Assembly: GCA_039030395.1 (NCBI GenBank)
Contig: JBCCEF010000021.1
Span: forward strand, 1-64,000
Direction: 5' to 3'
Length of the DNA stretch: 64,000 nt
DNA from: Acidobacteriota bacterium
Lineage (GTDB): Bacteria > Acidobacteriota > Thermoanaerobaculia > Multivoradales > JBCCEF01
A program made the position numbers and the translations under genes. Shown here piece after piece: positions 1 through 10,106 of the stretch (position 1 is its first letter; the number at the start of each line of letters is the position of its first letter). The notes under the pieces were generated by a model. That model saw only the letters and a list, made by a program, of their open reading frames with translations. It searched no databases and was not told where the DNA came from.

Positions 1-86
1 AGCGAACTCAGCGTCCGACCCGAACGGGCCAACTCCACGATGCGGCGACGAAACTCGGGCGCGTAACGGCCACGAGTCTTCCCCAT
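1..86 (-). CDS. IS3-family transposase OrfA, N-terminal fragment
   Basis: The 28 visible codons on the minus strand begin MGKTRGRYAPEFRRRIVELA and run off the left edge. This is the typical start of the small OrfA (helix-turn-helix, COG2963) protein of IS3-family elements, which binds the element ends and, after a programmed frameshift into OrfB, forms the transposase. The ATG at 86-84 is preceded by a strong ribosome binding site (AAAGGAG at about 94-100). Only the first helix of the HTH is inside the window, so integrity and subgroup cannot be judged. Confidence rests on the recognisable N-terminal sequence alone. Confidence 0.7.
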   Translation of the reverse strand, partial: MGKTRGRYAPEFRRRIVELARSGRTLSS

Positions 87-140
87 GATGAACTCCTTTC
101 TCCCAAAGGATGAGGTGTCCACCAAAGCGGGTCAACTCCA
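1..140 (-). mobile_element. Terminal part of an IS3-like insertion sequence
   Basis: The OrfA fragment is followed, in its upstream direction, by a short leader containing GGTGGACACCTCATCC (reverse complement of about 108-123) and TTGACCCGCTTTGG (about 124-137). This resembles the terminal inverted repeat and leader of IS3-family elements. The exact outer boundary and target-site duplication cannot be fixed without the other end, which lies left of the window. The sequence turns AT-richer directly beyond it, consistent with a junction. Confidence 0.45.
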
Positions 141-351
141 GGTACAAAGTTGTTCTGGGAGTGCTTCACTTTCCTCAATTCTGCGATTTGAAGAAGGGAG
201 CGGTTTGATGTTGAGAAAGCAGCTAGAAGATGAAAAGAAATAATGTGGTGAATTCTCCGCTCTTGCAGGGGCGAATGCGAGCGATCGTCTTGAAACTCTG
301 AGGACAGCCTATAGACAGATCTACGATGCAAATAATTCGACAAGAGATCGC

Positions 352-738
352 ATGGCTAAGGTCTTCACCGGAGCCATTGGCATCGCTGTGGCAGCAAATG
401 GCTGGGCAATCTTGCTCGTTTCAAGAAATGCATTTCAGCAGGAACTTCGGATTCCGCTCGTCTCCATGGTGTTCGCTGTGTATTCTGTTGCTATGTACTC
501 GATCATATCTCATTATAGAGAGTACTGCGTCGGTGCACGAATGATCGTTCGATTGGAAAAGGCAATGGGATTTTATGATGAATCTTTCTATCTAGATGGC
601 TCTGCTCTCTACGAGAGGCAGCACTCGGAGTGGGGTACGGGGCCCTTCAGTTCTCATGTGATAAAATATTATGTCGTTTCTCTCGCCCTTCTCGCCATAG
701 TGTCGGCGGCGCTTTCGGTTTTTCTTCCAACAACTTGA
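352..738 (+). CDS. Small three-helix membrane protein, probably 5'-disrupted
   Basis: The 128-residue product has three hydrophobic segments (about residues 4-22, 33-53 and 104-126), so it should be an inner-membrane protein. No family is recognised. The annotated ATG lacks a good ribosome binding site, and coding-like sequence continues upstream in the same frame (…LETLRTAYRQIYDANN…). An ATG at 208 with a good Shine-Dalgarno (GAAGGGAG, about 193-200) opens this same frame, but it is closed by TAA at 241-243 after 11 codons. The gene may therefore be a nonsense-inactivated 176-codon gene, or may use an internal start. Base composition is more AT-rich than the rest of the window, which together with the adjacent IS suggests acquired DNA. 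Confidence 0.45.
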   Translation: MAKVFTGAIGIAVAANGWAILLVSRNAFQQELRIPLVSMVFAVYSVAMYSIISHYREYCVGARMIVRLEKAMGFYDESFYLDGSALYERQHSEWGTGPFSSHVIKYYVVSLALLAIVSAALSVFLPTT

Positions 739-840
739 GGCGCGAAGCCCTGTTTCCCCTTGCTTATCACTTGCGGTGCCGCCTAGCTCACTGCCCTAGG
801 CTACTAAAGGGAGACCGTACTTTCGCTGGAGCGATCCTTG

Positions 841-3141
841 CTACTGAACCTCTAGAACCACATCACCCTCCCGCACCCGAACTACCACCTCGCCCCCCTT
901 CACCAGTTCCCCAAACAACAGCGCGTCCGTCAGCGGCCGTTTGATCTCATCCTCGATCACTCTTGCCAGCGGCCGCGCCCCGAAGGCCGGGTCGTAGCCT
1001 TTATCGGCCAGCAGGGTGCGGGCGGCGGGGGTGAGTTGGAGGGTGACTTTCTTTTCGCTGAGGGGGGCGCGCAGTTCGTCGATCAGTTTGTCGACGATTT
1101 GCTCCATCACCGCCGGGGTGAGGGGATCGAAGGAGAGGCGGGCGTCGAGGCGGTTTCTGAACTCGGGGCTGAAGAGCTGCTCGACGGCGCGGTCGCTGTC
1201 CGCCTGGCGGCCGCTGCCGGAGAGGCTGGCGGTAGTGGCTTCGCTGAAGCCGGGGTTGCGGCGGGCCATTTCCTGGGCGCCGACGTTGGAGGTCATCAGC
1301 AGGATGACGTGACGGAAGTCGATGGCTTTGCCGTTGGTGTCCGTCAGGGTGCCGTGATCTTTCACCTGGAGGAGCAGGTTGAAGACGTCCGGATGGGCTT
1401 TTTCGATCTCGTCGAGGAGCAGCACCGCGTGGGGGCTCTGGCTGACCGCTTCGGTCAGTAGTCCGCCGCGGTCGAAGCCGACGTAGCCCGGCGGGGCGCC
1501 GACCAGCCGCGAAACGGTGTGCTGCTCGCGGTACTCGCTCATGTCGAAGCGTAGGAAGGCGACGCCCATGGTGTCGGCGAGCTGTTTGGCGACTTCGGTT
1601 TTGCCAACGCCGGTGGGGCCGGTGAGCAGGAAGGAGCCGACGGGCTTTTCCGGTGCCCGCAGGCCGGCGCGGGAGACTTTGATCGCGTCGACCAACCGGT
1701 CGATCGCGCGGTCCTGGCCGAAGACACGCTCCTTGAGGCGCCTTTCGAGGCTTTGGAGGCGTTCTCGGTCACCGCTCTGGACGGTGACCGCCGGCACCCG
1801 CGCAATGGCGGCGACGATCTTCTCGATGCTTCCCACCGTCACCCGCCGCACTTCACGGAGCGCCGCCGCGGCGCCGGCTTCGTCCATCAGGTCCAAGGCC
1901 GAGTCCGGCAGCCGGCGGTCGCGCAGGAAGCGGCCGGCGAGGTCCGCCGCCGCCACCAGGGCGGGCTTGCTGTAGGAGACGCCGTGGTGCTCTTCGTACC
2001 GCTCCTGGAGGCCCTGGAGGATCTTGACGGTCTCTTCCTGGGAGGGCTCCCGCACCTCGATCCGCTGGAAGCGGCGGGCGAGGGCGGAGTCGCGCTCGAA
2101 GTTCTGGCGTAGCTCTTCCCAGGTGGTGGCGCCGATCATCCGCAGGCGGCCGTCCTGGAGGGCGGGCTTCAGCAGGTTGGAGGCGTCCATCGAACCCCGG
2201 CCGGCGCTGCCGGCGCCGACCACCGTGTGGATTTCGTCGATGAAGAGGATCGGATCGGCCTGCTCTTCGAGGGCCGCTAGCACCGCCTTGATGCGGTTTT
2301 CGAAGTCGCCGCGGTAGCGGGTGCCGGCGAGCAGCGCCCCCAGGTCCAGCCGGTAGATGCGGGTGTCGGCGAAGCGATCCGGCACTTCGCCCCGGGCGAT
2401 GCGCCGCGCCAGACCCTCGACCAGGGCGGTCTTGCCCACGCCCGGATCGCCGACGAACAGGGGATTGTTCTTGCGCCGCCGCTGGAGCACGCGGAGGGTG
2501 CGGCGAATCTCGCCGTCGCGGCCGACCAGTGGGTCGATGCGGCCCGCCTCGGCGAGGGCCGCCAAATCCTGGGTGAAGGCTTCCAAGGGATCGTCGACGG
2601 GGAGTTCGTCTTCTTCGAAGTCGGGGTCTTCGGCAGCGGCGTCGGGGTCGCCCTCGGCCGGCCGCCGGCCGCTTCGTCGGACCCGGCCGGGGAGGGCGGC
2701 GCGGTCGGCCCGCGATACGCCGTGAGCCAGGTAGCGCACGACGTCCAGTCGGGAGACGCCCTCTTCTTTGAGGATGTGGACGGCGTCGGCCTGGGCCTCG
2801 AAGAACAGCGCGGCCAGGAAGTCGGCGCCGGAGACCTCTTCCCGCTGGGCGCCCTCCGCCTGGGCGCCCGCTCGGGCGAGGGTGCGTTGCAGAGCGAGGG
2901 ACAAGCGCGGCTGCACCAGATCACTCTCGAATGGGCTTTCGAGTTCTTCTTCCAGGTAGACCTGCAAGCGCTCCCGCAGCCGGCGCACGTTGGCGCCGGC
3001 GTTCTTCAACACCTCGGCCGACTCGTCGTCCAGGGTCAGGGCGTGGAGCAGGTGTTCGAGGCCGGCGTATTCGTGGCCGTGGCGCCCTGCCTCCGAAACG
3101 GCGACGGTGAGGCAGATTTCGAGATCTTGGGACAGTTGCAT
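841..3141 (-). CDS. clpA: ATP-dependent Clp protease ATP-binding subunit ClpA
   Basis: ClpA is the hexameric AAA+ unfoldase that feeds substrates to the ClpP peptidase in the cytoplasm. The 766-residue product has the family architecture: an N-terminal Clp repeat domain (about 1-145), an acidic linker (about 160-190), and a D1 ATPase with Walker A GDPGVGKT (231-238) and Walker B ILFIDE. A D2 ATPase follows, with Walker A GPTGVGKT (about 508-515), Walker B VLLLDE and a C-terminal D2-small domain. Length matches E. coli ClpA (758). There is no ClpB-type middle coiled coil. The adaptor gene clpS lies 69 bp upstream on the same strand, the usual clpS-clpA order. No clpP is in the window. Confidence 0.97.
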   Translation of the reverse strand: MQLSQDLEICLTVAVSEAGRHGHEYAGLEHLLHALTLDDESAEVLKNAGANVRRLRERLQVYLEEELESPFESDLVQPRLSLALQRTLARAGAQAEGAQREEVSGADFLAALFFEAQADAVHILKEEGVSRLDVVRYLAHGVSRADRAALPGRVRRSGRRPAEGDPDAAAEDPDFEEDELPVDDPLEAFTQDLAALAEAGRIDPLVGRDGEIRRTLRVLQRRRKNNPLFVGDPGVGKTALVEGLARRIARGEVPDRFADTRIYRLDLGALLAGTRYRGDFENRIKAVLAALEEQADPILFIDEIHTVVGAGSAGRGSMDASNLLKPALQDGRLRMIGATTWEELRQNFERDSALARRFQRIEVREPSQEETVKILQGLQERYEEHHGVSYSKPALVAAADLAGRFLRDRRLPDSALDLMDEAGAAAALREVRRVTVGSIEKIVAAIARVPAVTVQSGDRERLQSLERRLKERVFGQDRAIDRLVDAIKVSRAGLRAPEKPVGSFLLTGPTGVGKTEVAKQLADTMGVAFLRFDMSEYREQHTVSRLVGAPPGYVGFDRGGLLTEAVSQSPHAVLLLDEIEKAHPDVFNLLLQVKDHGTLTDTNGKAIDFRHVILLMTSNVGAQEMARRNPGFSEATTASLSGSGRQADSDRAVEQLFSPEFRNRLDARLSFDPLTPAVMEQIVDKLIDELRAPLSEKKVTLQLTPAARTLLADKGYDPAFGARPLARVIEDEIKRPLTDALLFGELVKGGEVVVRVREGDVVLEVQ

Positions 3142-3210
3142 GATGAGGTGCTCTTGGTCGTTCCTTCGACGGGCCGATGGCGTCTGTCGTCCACGGTCCG
3201 GTACAGTCTG

Positions 3211-3543
3211 TCATTCCGCTTCGAGGGTCAGTCGTAGAGGCATCTCTTGGGCCTCGGCGTCGGCGGTGACCTCGGCGACCTTGGTCTCCGCCACGTCTTT
3301 TGGGTAGGTACCCGCCACGCCGACCCCCCGGTGGTGGATCTGGAGCATCACATAGGTGGCCTCGGCGGGGCTCTTGTGGAAGTGGCGCACCAGCACTTCC
3401 ACCACGAAGTCCATGGTGGTGTAGTCGTCGTTGTGTAACAGGACCTTGTAGCGCCGGGGCCGGCGCCGCTGGTGCTTCTTCTCCGTCGCCAGATCTTCTG
3501 CGGCATCGCCCAGGGGGTCGGAGGGAGAATCGAATCGGCTCAT
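3211..3543 (-). CDS. clpS: ATP-dependent Clp protease adaptor ClpS
   Basis: This 110-residue protein is the N-end-rule adaptor that docks on the ClpA N domain and delivers proteins with bulky hydrophobic N termini. The start chosen (ATG 3543-3541, MSRFDSPSDP) gives the normal family length; an open frame further upstream lacks family similarity. Visible substrate-pocket residues are N38-D39-D40 in VLLHNDDYTTMDFV and H70 in MLQIHHRG, matching E. coli N34/D35/H66. The flexible N-terminal extension is acidic then basic. It probably forms an operon with clpA. A CATAAT-like -10 lies only about 10 bp upstream (3554-3559, reverse strand), so the transcript leader may be very short. Confidence 0.95.
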   Translation of the reverse strand: MSRFDSPSDPLGDAAEDLATEKKHQRRRPRRYKVLLHNDDYTTMDFVVEVLVRHFHKSPAEATYVMLQIHHRGVGVAGTYPKDVAETKVAEVTADAEAQEMPLRLTLEAE

Positions 3544-3983
3544 CGGGAACCAAATTATGCCGCAACCCGTTACCGAGCAAGGCCTTTGATGCCGCGCTGC
3601 GGCTAATTGGCTCTTTGTCCCCACGGTTTTCCCCTCAGGGCTGCTATACTCCTCAGCGGCATGCGCCCCCTGCGGGCCGGATACGTCTTCCGGTTTTCCC
3701 ATTCGAGAGCCGCGGGTGCGCCCGAAGGTGACGAAACGGCCGGAACAATCCTCGCGCCGGCGTAGAAAGCCCAATTGAACATGCACCAGGTCACCCGAAT
3801 TCAGGTGAAACGCCTGGTTCGATGTGTTTTCGCCGGATGGCGGCGCCGAACGCTCGGTACGGTGGCCCTCTGGCTGTTTGAAGGAGGTCCGGCGAGAGTC
3901 GGGTCGAAGGAATCGATCATTGATTCCGCGACGCCCGCGGCCAGTTGGCCGGGGATAAAGCGGTAGGGAAGCGACAGAAGACA
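3544..3983 (+). promoter_or_regulatory. Promoter and long leader of the nqr operon
   Basis: This 440-bp divergent region between clpS and nqrA contains no convincing gene. An extended -10 motif, TGCTATACT, is at 3642-3650, with no clear -35 box, as is normal for extended -10 promoters. If used, it gives an nqr leader of about 325 nt. The leader contains paired CCAGG…CCTGG elements around 3787-3818. It also has an orphan Shine-Dalgarno-like GAAGGAGGT near 3880 with no start codon at a usable distance, which could be part of a regulatory fold. No known riboswitch class is recognised. The promoter call is by eye. Confidence 0.35.
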
Positions 3984-5354
3984 ATGGCATTGCACAGAAT
4001 CCGCAGAGGGCTCAATCTGCCGATCACCGGTGCGCCGGAGCAGACCATCGAGGACGCGCCGTCGCCCTCGCGGGTCGCTTTGATGGCCGCCGACTATCCC
4101 GGCATGAAGCCCACGATGCACGTGTCCTTGGGCGACGCGGTCACCCGCGGTCAACTCCTGTTTGAGGACAAGAAGACCCCCGGCGTGCTCTACACCTCGC
4201 CGGCTACCGGCAAAGTGGTGGGGGTGCATCGGGGGGCGCGCCGGGCACTCATTTCGGTGGTGGTGGAGATGGCCTCGATCGAGCACGGCGGCCGGGCCCA
4301 GAACCACCGGTTCAAGAGCTACACCTCGAAGCCCGCCGAGAGCCTGAATCGCGATCAGGTACGCGATCTACTGGTGGAGTCGGGCATGTGGCCATCGCTG
4401 CGCAAGCGACCCTTTGGCAGGGTGCCGGCGCCGGATGCCGAGCCTCACTCGATCTTTGTCACGGCGACGGACTCCCAGCCCCTGGCGGCGGATCCGGCGG
4501 TGGTAATGGCCGGCCGCGAGCGGGAGTTCGAGGCCGGCTTGGTGGCCCTTGGCAAGCTGACCGCCGGCAACGTCTATGTGTGCGTGGCGAAGGGGCAGTC
4601 GGTGGCGGTGCCGTCCGATGACCGCTTCCGGGTCGAAGAATTCGCTGGCCCTCATCCTGCCGGCACCGCCGGCCTGCACATTCACCTGCTCGACCCGGTG
4701 CATCGCGGCAAAACCGTCTGGTACACCAACTATCAAGAGGTCATCGCCATCGGCGCCCTGGTCTCCTCCGGGCAGCTCGACTTCACCCGGGTCGTCTCCC
4801 TCGCCGGCCCGGGCATCAGGAAGCCGCGGCTCTTGCGCACCCGCCTGGGTACGTCGACCACTAGCCTGACGGAAGGCGAACTGGTCGGCGGCGAGCAGCG
4901 GTTGATCTCCGGCTCGGTGCTCGCCGGCCGCAAGGCCGAGGGCGAGGAGTACGGCTACCTTGGCCGCTTCCACCACCAGCTCGCGGTGGTGCGGGAGGGC
5001 CGCGAGCGAGAGTTCCTCGGCTGGCTCGGTCCGGGCTTCAAGAAGTTCTCGATCACGCGGGTCTTCGCCTCGGCCCTGATGCCCCGCAAGAAGTTCGCTT
5101 TCTCGACCAACGCCAACGGCTCCCACCGGGCGATCGTCCCCATCGGGATGTACGAACGGGTGTTCCCGATCGACATTCCTCCTTCGTTCCTGCTGCGCGC
5201 CCTGGTGATGCAGGACGTCGAGCAGTTGGAGAAGCTGGGGGTCCTCGAGCTGACCGAGGAAGACCTCGCCCTGTGCTCCTTCGTGTGCCCTGGCAAGTAT
5301 GAATACGGAGCCCATCTGCGGCAAGCTCTGACGACCATCGAGAAGGAAGGCTGA
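3984..5354 (+). CDS. nqrA: Na+-translocating NADH:quinone reductase subunit A
   Basis: NqrA is the peripheral cytoplasmic subunit of the Na+-NQR complex, which oxidises NADH, reduces quinone and exports Na+. The 456-residue product starts [20 protein letters not shown], corresponding to the family start (…KGLDLPIAGAPEQ). The start at 3984 was therefore chosen over an in-frame ATG 39 bp upstream that has no family counterpart. Other family landmarks include the barrel-sandwich segment around [12 protein letters not shown] and the C-terminal CPGKYEYG. It is the first gene of nqrABCDEF; its TGA shares one base with the ATG of nqrB. Length is near the usual 446-450. Confidence 0.96.
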   Translation: MALHRIRRGLNLPITGAPEQTIEDAPSPSRVALMAADYPGMKPTMHVSLGDAVTRGQLLFEDKKTPGVLYTSPATGKVVGVHRGARRALISVVVEMASIEHGGRAQNHRFKSYTSKPAESLNRDQVRDLLVESGMWPSLRKRPFGRVPAPDAEPHSIFVTATDSQPLAADPAVVMAGREREFEAGLVALGKLTAGNVYVCVAKGQSVAVPSDDRFRVEEFAGPHPAGTAGLHIHLLDPVHRGKTVWYTNYQEVIAIGALVSSGQLDFTRVVSLAGPGIRKPRLLRTRLGTSTTSLTEGELVGGEQRLISGSVLAGRKAEGEEYGYLGRFHHQLAVVREGREREFLGWLGPGFKKFSITRVFASALMPRKKFAFSTNANGSHRAIVPIGMYERVFPIDIPPSFLLRALVMQDVEQLEKLGVLELTEEDLALCSFVCPGKYEYGAHLRQALTTIEKEG

Positions 5355-6574
5355 TGAAGTTCTTGAGGAAACTGCTGGACGGGCAGAAGAAGCACTTCGA
5401 AAAGGGCGGCAAGTTGGAGAAGCTGTACCCGCTCTACGAAGCGCCGGACACCTTTCTCTATACGCCCGATGAAGTCACCGAGGGTGCCAGCCACGTGCGC
5501 GATGCGCTCGACCTGAAGCGCATGATGGTGACAGTGGTGGTGGCGCTCATTCCCGCCATGTACATGGCGATGTACAACACCGGCCTGCAGGCGCATCGCG
5601 CCATCGCCGGCGGCGCCTTGCCCCTCGACAACTGGCAGACCCAGGCGATGAGCTGGCTCGGGCTGGCCTTCGATCCGAACAACTGGACCGCCTGCATCGT
5701 GCACGGCGCCCTCTACTTCCTGCCGGTGTTGCTGGTGACCTTCATCGTCGGCGGCAACGCCGAGGCGCTGTTCTCGGTGGTGCGCAAGCACGACATCAAC
5801 GAGGGCTTCTTGGTCACCGGGGTGCTCTTTCCGCTCACCTTGCCGCCCACCATCCCCCTGTGGCAGGTGGCGGTGGGCATTCTGTTCGGGGTGATCATCG
5901 GCAAGGAGATCTTCGGCGGAACGGGCATGAATGTGCTCAATCCGGCCCTGACCGCCCGCGCCTTCCTGTTCTTCGCCTACCCGGTGGAAATCTCCGGCGA
6001 CAAGGTGTGGATCGCCGCGCAGACCAGCCCCGACGGCTACAGCGGCGCGACCTGGCTGGCGGAAGCGGCCGTATCCGGCCAGGCGGTGCTGGCGGAGGGG
6101 CTCGACTGGTGGGATGCCTTCCTCGGCTTTGTGCCCGGTTCGATGGGGGAGACTTCCACCCTCGCCTGCTTGATCGGTGCGGTGATCTTGATCGCCACCG
6201 GCATCGGCTCCTGGCGGATCATGGTGAGCTGTGCGTTGGGAACGTTTCTCGCCTCGCTGTTGTTGAATGTAGTGGGTTCGACCACCAACCCCTTCTTCGA
6301 CGTGCCCTTTCACTGGCACATCGTGATTGGGAGTTGGGCATTCGCTACGGTGTTCATGGCGACGGACCCGGTGTCCGCCGCCCACTCCAACCGGGGCAAG
6401 TACATTTACGGCTTCCTGATTGGAGTGCTCGGACTCTTCGTTCGCACTCTGAACCCGGCGTATCCGGAGGGCTGGATGCTGGCGATTCTGTTCATGAACG
6501 TCTTCGCCTCGACCATCGACTACTTCGTGGTGCGGGCCAACGCCCGCCGGCGGGAGGCTCGCTATGCAGCGTGA
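5354..6574 (+). CDS. nqrB: Na+-translocating NADH:quinone reductase subunit B
   Basis: NqrB is the large membrane subunit that carries covalent FMN and riboflavin and forms part of the sodium path. The 406-residue product is rich in transmembrane helices. The flavinylation motif SGAT is visible in DGYSGATWL, with the acceptor threonine at residue 233. The glycine-rich stretch [20 protein letters not shown] is also typical of the family. The start codon overlaps the nqrA stop. FMN attachment would be done by ApbE, encoded downstream at 10107. Confidence 0.96.
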   Translation: MKFLRKLLDGQKKHFEKGGKLEKLYPLYEAPDTFLYTPDEVTEGASHVRDALDLKRMMVTVVVALIPAMYMAMYNTGLQAHRAIAGGALPLDNWQTQAMSWLGLAFDPNNWTACIVHGALYFLPVLLVTFIVGGNAEALFSVVRKHDINEGFLVTGVLFPLTLPPTIPLWQVAVGILFGVIIGKEIFGGTGMNVLNPALTARAFLFFAYPVEISGDKVWIAAQTSPDGYSGATWLAEAAVSGQAVLAEGLDWWDAFLGFVPGSMGETSTLACLIGAVILIATGIGSWRIMVSCALGTFLASLLLNVVGSTTNPFFDVPFHWHIVIGSWAFATVFMATDPVSAAHSNRGKYIYGFLIGVLGLFVRTLNPAYPEGWMLAILFMNVFASTIDYFVVRANARRREARYAA

Positions 6575-7361
6575 TAGCTCGTTTTACATCATTTTGTTCT
6601 CGGCCATCCTGTGCGTGGTATGCGCCGTGATGGTGTCGAGCACGGCGGTCGGTCTCAAAGATCTGCAGGAGGCCAACGAGGCCCTCGACGAGCAGCGCAA
6701 CGTGCTGGAAGCGGCGGGTCTGATCGAGCCCGGCGACAAGCCCACCGCCGAAGAGGTCGACGAGATGTTGGCCAACGCCGAGGTCGTGCTGGTGGACGTG
6801 CAGACCGGCGAGGAGACGGAGGTGCCGGGAATCGACCCGAAGACCTACGATCCGCTGGCCGCCAAGAACGATCCGGAGCTGTCCTACGTCGCGCCGAAAA
6901 ACAACGCCAATATCGATCGCGTCGCCAAGTACGCCCGGGTCTACAAGGTCAACAACGAGGCCGGCGAGCTGCAAAAGCTGGTGCTGCCGGTGGAGGGCTA
7001 CGGTCTGTGGGGGACTCTCTACGGCTTCCTGGCTTTGGAGAGCGACATGAACACCGTCGCTGGGCTGACCTTCTACAAGCACAAGGAAACGCCGGGCCTC
7101 GGCGGTGAAGTGGACAACCCGCGCTGGAAGTCCCGCTGGCCGGGCCGCAAGATCTACGGTCCCGACGGCATTGAGGACGTGGAGATCGAGGTGATCAAGG
7201 GCGCCGCCGGCCCGGTCGAATCGGAGCCCTACGAGGTGGACGGCCTGTCCGGCGCCACCATCACCGGCCGCGGCATTACCAATATGCTCGACTTTTGGCT
7301 CGGATCGCGAGGTTTCGGGTCCTACATCGAGACCTTCCGGCAACAAAGGAGCGCTGCCTGA
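6564..7361 (+). CDS. nqrC: Na+-translocating NADH:quinone reductase subunit C
   Basis: NqrC is a single-helix subunit with a periplasmic flavin domain that receives covalent FMN. The 265-residue product has an N-terminal transmembrane anchor (about residues 7-29). It has the flavinylation motif SGAT in [12 protein letters not shown], with threonine 232 as acceptor. It overlaps nqrB by 11 bp and touches nqrD (last base 7361), indicating translational coupling. Length is close to the family norm of about 255-260. Confidence 0.96.
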   Translation: MQRDSSFYIILFSAILCVVCAVMVSSTAVGLKDLQEANEALDEQRNVLEAAGLIEPGDKPTAEEVDEMLANAEVVLVDVQTGEETEVPGIDPKTYDPLAAKNDPELSYVAPKNNANIDRVAKYARVYKVNNEAGELQKLVLPVEGYGLWGTLYGFLALESDMNTVAGLTFYKHKETPGLGGEVDNPRWKSRWPGRKIYGPDGIEDVEIEVIKGAAGPVESEPYEVDGLSGATITGRGITNMLDFWLGSRGFGSYIETFRQQRSAA

Positions 7362-7984
7362 TGGCCGAGAAGAATTCCCAGGTTCTCCTGGACCCCCTGT
7401 TCAACAACAACCCCATCGCCTTGCAGGTGCTCGGCATCTGTTCGGCTCTGGCGGTGACCACCAAGCTGGAAACTTCGGTGGTGATGTCCGGCGCGGTGAT
7501 CGCCGTGCTGATGGGCTCGAACCTGTCCATCAGCCTGTTGCGCAACAGCATCCCGTCGTCCATCCGCATCATCGTGCAGCTCACGGTGATCGCCTCTTTC
7601 GTGATTCTGGCGGACCAGATCATGAAGGCGTACTTGTTCGACGTGTCGAAGCAACTGTCGGTGTTCGTCGGACTGATCATCACCAACTGCATCATCATGG
7701 GCCGGGCGGAAGGTTTCGCCATGCAGAACGGGCCCGTCAAGAGCCTGCTCGATGGCCTCGGAAACGGTCTCGGCTACAGCCTGATCCTGCTGGCGGTGGC
7801 CTTCTTCCGCGAGCTGCTGGGCTCCGGCAAGCTCTACGGTTTCACCGTGCTGCCGCTGGTCACCGAGGGTGGCTGGTACAACCCCAACGGGCTGATGGTG
7901 CTGTCGCCCGGCGCCTTCTTCCTGATCGGTATCTTCATCTGGCTCCTGCGAACCTGGAAGCCGGATCAGGTGGAGGAGGACTAG
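7361..7984 (+). CDS. nqrD: Na+-translocating NADH:quinone reductase subunit D
   Basis: NqrD is one of the two related six-helix membrane subunits (NqrD/NqrE, homologous to RnfE/RnfA) that coordinate an iron centre within the membrane and contribute to ion translocation. The start at 7361 ([18 protein letters not shown]) matches the family and overlaps the nqrC stop by one base; an in-frame ATG 66 bp upstream lies inside nqrC. The 207-residue product has the half-membrane motif [14 protein letters not shown], including the cysteine ligand region. Length is standard. Confidence 0.96.
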   Translation: MAEKNSQVLLDPLFNNNPIALQVLGICSALAVTTKLETSVVMSGAVIAVLMGSNLSISLLRNSIPSSIRIIVQLTVIASFVILADQIMKAYLFDVSKQLSVFVGLIITNCIIMGRAEGFAMQNGPVKSLLDGLGNGLGYSLILLAVAFFRELLGSGKLYGFTVLPLVTEGGWYNPNGLMVLSPGAFFLIGIFIWLLRTWKPDQVEED

Positions 7985-7985
7985 C

Positions 7986-8603
7986 ATGCTGCAGGAATAT
8001 CTGAACCTCGCCATCAAGGCCATCTTCGTCGAGAACCTGGCCCTCGCTTTCTTCCTCGGCATGTGCACCTTCCTGGCCTGCTCCAAGAAGGTGGAAACGG
8101 CCCTGGGCCTGGGCGCCGCGGTGATCTTCGTGATGACCGTGACCATCCCGGTCAACAACTTGGTCTACAACAACCTGCTGCGGGAAGGCGCGCTGGAGTG
8201 GCTGCATCCGTCCCTTGCCGGGACGGACCTGTCGTTCCTCGGGCTGTTGTCGTATATCGGTTCGATTGCCGCGATGGTGCAGATCGTCGAGATGACCCTC
8301 GATAAATATGTACCGAAGCTATACAACACCCTGGGAGTATTCCTGCCGCTCATCGCCGTCAACTGCGCCATCCTCGGCGGTTCGCTGTTCATGGTGGAGC
8401 GCGACTACACCTTGGGCGAGAGCGCCGTTTTCGGCCTCGGCTCCGGCATCGGCTGGGCGCTGGCGGTGATCGCCCTGGCGGCGATCCGCGAGCGTCTGCG
8501 CTACAGCAACGTGCCGGTGGGGCTGCGGGGCCTGGGCATGACCTTCTTGCTGACCGGCCTGATGGCGATCGGCTTTCTCGCGTTCTCGGGAATTCAGCTC
8601 TGA
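7986..8603 (+). CDS. nqrE: Na+-translocating NADH:quinone reductase subunit E
   Basis: NqrE is the partner of NqrD: a 205-residue, six-helix membrane subunit. Family landmarks are the N-terminal [20 protein letters not shown] and the second cysteine-bearing half-helix [15 protein letters not shown], which mirrors the NqrD motif. The cysteines of these pseudo-symmetric motifs ligate the membrane iron centre in the family. The gene starts two bases after the nqrD stop codon. Confidence 0.96.
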   Translation: MLQEYLNLAIKAIFVENLALAFFLGMCTFLACSKKVETALGLGAAVIFVMTVTIPVNNLVYNNLLREGALEWLHPSLAGTDLSFLGLLSYIGSIAAMVQIVEMTLDKYVPKLYNTLGVFLPLIAVNCAILGGSLFMVERDYTLGESAVFGLGSGIGWALAVIALAAIRERLRYSNVPVGLRGLGMTFLLTGLMAIGFLAFSGIQL

Positions 8604-8643
8604 TGCGATCTCACGTCAAGACCACGAATGGGAGTGTAAGCAG

Positions 8644-9870
8644 ATGACCACCATTGCCCTCGGCGTCTTCATGTTCACCTTCGTCATCCTGGCGCTGGTG
8701 ACCGTTGTGCTGCTCGCCAAGAGCCGGCTCGTCGCCTCCGGTGATGTGACCATCCACATCAATGACGATCCGGCGCTGGACCTCAAGACCAAGTCCGGCG
8801 GCACCCTGCTCAATGCCCTGGCGGAGCGCGACATCTTCATCCCCTCGGCCTGCGGCGGCAAAGGGAGTTGCGGAGTGTGCACGGTGGTGGTGGAGGAGGG
8901 CGGCGGTGCGCTGCTGCCCACCGAGACCAGCCACATCAGCCGCGGTGAGGCGCGCGAAGGCTGCCGCCTGTCGTGCCAGGTGAAGGTCAAAGGCGACATG
9001 AAGATCGAAATCGAGCCGGAAGTGCTCGACGTGCGCCAGTGGGTGTGCAAGGTACGCTCGAACAACAATGTGGCGACCTTCATCAAGGAACTGGTGCTGG
9101 AATTGCCGGAAGGAGAGGACGTACCTTTCCGCGCCGGCGGCTACATCCAGATCGAGTGTCCGCCGCACATCGCCAAGTACGAAGACTTCGACATCGACGA
9201 CGAGTACCGCGAGGACTGGGACAAATTCAACATGTGGCGCTATGTCTCGAAGGTCGACGAATCGGTGGTTCGGGCCTACTCGATGGCGAACTACCCCGAG
9301 GAAAGGGGCATCATCATGCTCAACGTGCGCGTCGCCAGTCCGCCGCCGCGCGGCCCGGAAGGCATTCCGCCGGGCATCATGTCTTCCTACATCTTCAACC
9401 TGAAGCCGGGTGACGAGGTGACCATCTCCGGTCCCTTCGGCGAGTTTTTCGCCCGGGACACGGACGCCGAGATGATTTTCATCGGCGGCGGGGCCGGCAT
9501 GGCGCCGATGCGCTCGCACATTTTCGACCAGTTCCGCCGGCTGTCGACGGACCGCAAGGTCTCCTTTTGGTACGGCGCCCGCAGTCTGCGGGAAGCCTTC
9601 TACGTCGATCACTTCGACACCATCGCCGAAGAGAACCCGAACTTCGATTGGCACCTGGCGCTCTCGGAGCCGCTACCGGAGGACAACTGGGACGGCTACC
9701 AGGGCTTCATCCACCAGGTGCTGTACGACAACTACCTGAAGGACCACCCGGCGCCGGAGGACGCGGAGTACTACATCTGCGGACCGCCGATGATGAACCA
9801 GGCGGTGTTCGACATGCTGGACACGCTCGGGGTGGAGCAGGAGAACATCCTGTTCGACGACTTCGGGTAG
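8644..9870 (+). CDS. nqrF: Na+-translocating NADH:quinone reductase subunit F
   Basis: NqrF is the electron-entry subunit: NADH reduces its FAD, which passes electrons to a [2Fe-2S] centre. The 408-residue product has an N-terminal transmembrane helix (about 5-25) and a ferredoxin domain with ligands C70, C76, C79 and C111. Its C-terminal ferredoxin-NADP+ reductase-like module has the FAD motif RAYSMANYP, the NAD-binding [11 protein letters not shown] and the C-terminal [18 protein letters not shown] ribosome binding site precedes the ATG. It ends the core nqr operon and is followed directly by a long hairpin. Confidence 0.97.
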   Translation: MTTIALGVFMFTFVILALVTVVLLAKSRLVASGDVTIHINDDPALDLKTKSGGTLLNALAERDIFIPSACGGKGSCGVCTVVVEEGGGALLPTETSHISRGEAREGCRLSCQVKVKGDMKIEIEPEVLDVRQWVCKVRSNNNVATFIKELVLELPEGEDVPFRAGGYIQIECPPHIAKYEDFDIDDEYREDWDKFNMWRYVSKVDESVVRAYSMANYPEERGIIMLNVRVASPPPRGPEGIPPGIMSSYIFNLKPGDEVTISGPFGEFFARDTDAEMIFIGGGAGMAPMRSHIFDQFRRLSTDRKVSFWYGARSLREAFYVDHFDTIAEENPNFDWHLALSEPLPEDNWDGYQGFIHQVLYDNYLKDHPAPEDAEYYICGPPMMNQAVFDMLDTLGVEQENILFDDFG

Positions 9871-9923
9871 GTAGAAAACCTGCTGAAGATGCGCTCCGCG
9901 CATTTTTTCAGCAGGTTTTCTAC
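9871..9923. repeat. Long intergenic hairpin after nqrF (dispersed repeat family, copy 1)
   Basis: A 17-bp perfect inverted repeat (arms 9871-9887 and 9907-9923) encloses a second 6-bp inverted repeat (ATGCGC 9889-9894, GCGCAT 9898-9903). The whole folds as one long hairpin starting one base after the nqrF stop. It could terminate or attenuate transcription between nqrF and apbE, or protect the upstream mRNA end. A related hairpin (core GCTGAA…GCTCCG…TTCAGC) occurs after the multicopper oxidase gene at 37534. In both places a GC-rich repeat follows, so this is probably a dispersed element and not an ordinary terminator. Confidence 0.75.
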
Positions 9924-10050
9924 TTTCGATTTCAGGGGGGCTTTGGCGGCCGCACGCGGCCCGCCCCCTCGCCCTGCGGGCTCACTCCCGTCCCCGGCGG
10001 CTCCGCTGCCGCCTCGCTCCGGGGGCGCCCAGCCTTCGGGCTCGGGTCGA
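9924..10050. repeat. GC-rich dispersed intergenic repeat, copy 1
   Basis: The stretch contains CAGGGGGGCT, then C/G-rich inverted segments, and CGGCGGCTCCG (about 9998-10015). It resembles, in order and wording, the segment at about 37770-37860 (TTTCGG…CAGGGGGGCTCGG…CTCGGCGGCTCCGCCGCC). Both copies follow a GCTGAA/TTCAGC hairpin and lie just upstream of a gene encoding an exported protein. No coding potential is apparent. Boundaries are approximate, judged by eye from the two copies. Confidence 0.5.
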
Positions 10051-10106
10051 TGATCGGGCGATTTCTCGCTGGCTACCTTGGTGGCAGATCGGATCACGCT
10101 TCGCAC

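Noticed and set aside
8-343. 111-codon minus-strand frame over the IS end
   Set aside because: It runs against the recognisable OrfA frame and the AT-rich leader; no ribosome binding site or protein character.
9924-10106. In-frame extension of apbE upstream through the GC-rich repeat
   Set aside because: The translation is low-complexity and precedes the signal peptide; a lipoprotein must start close to its hydrophobic segment.
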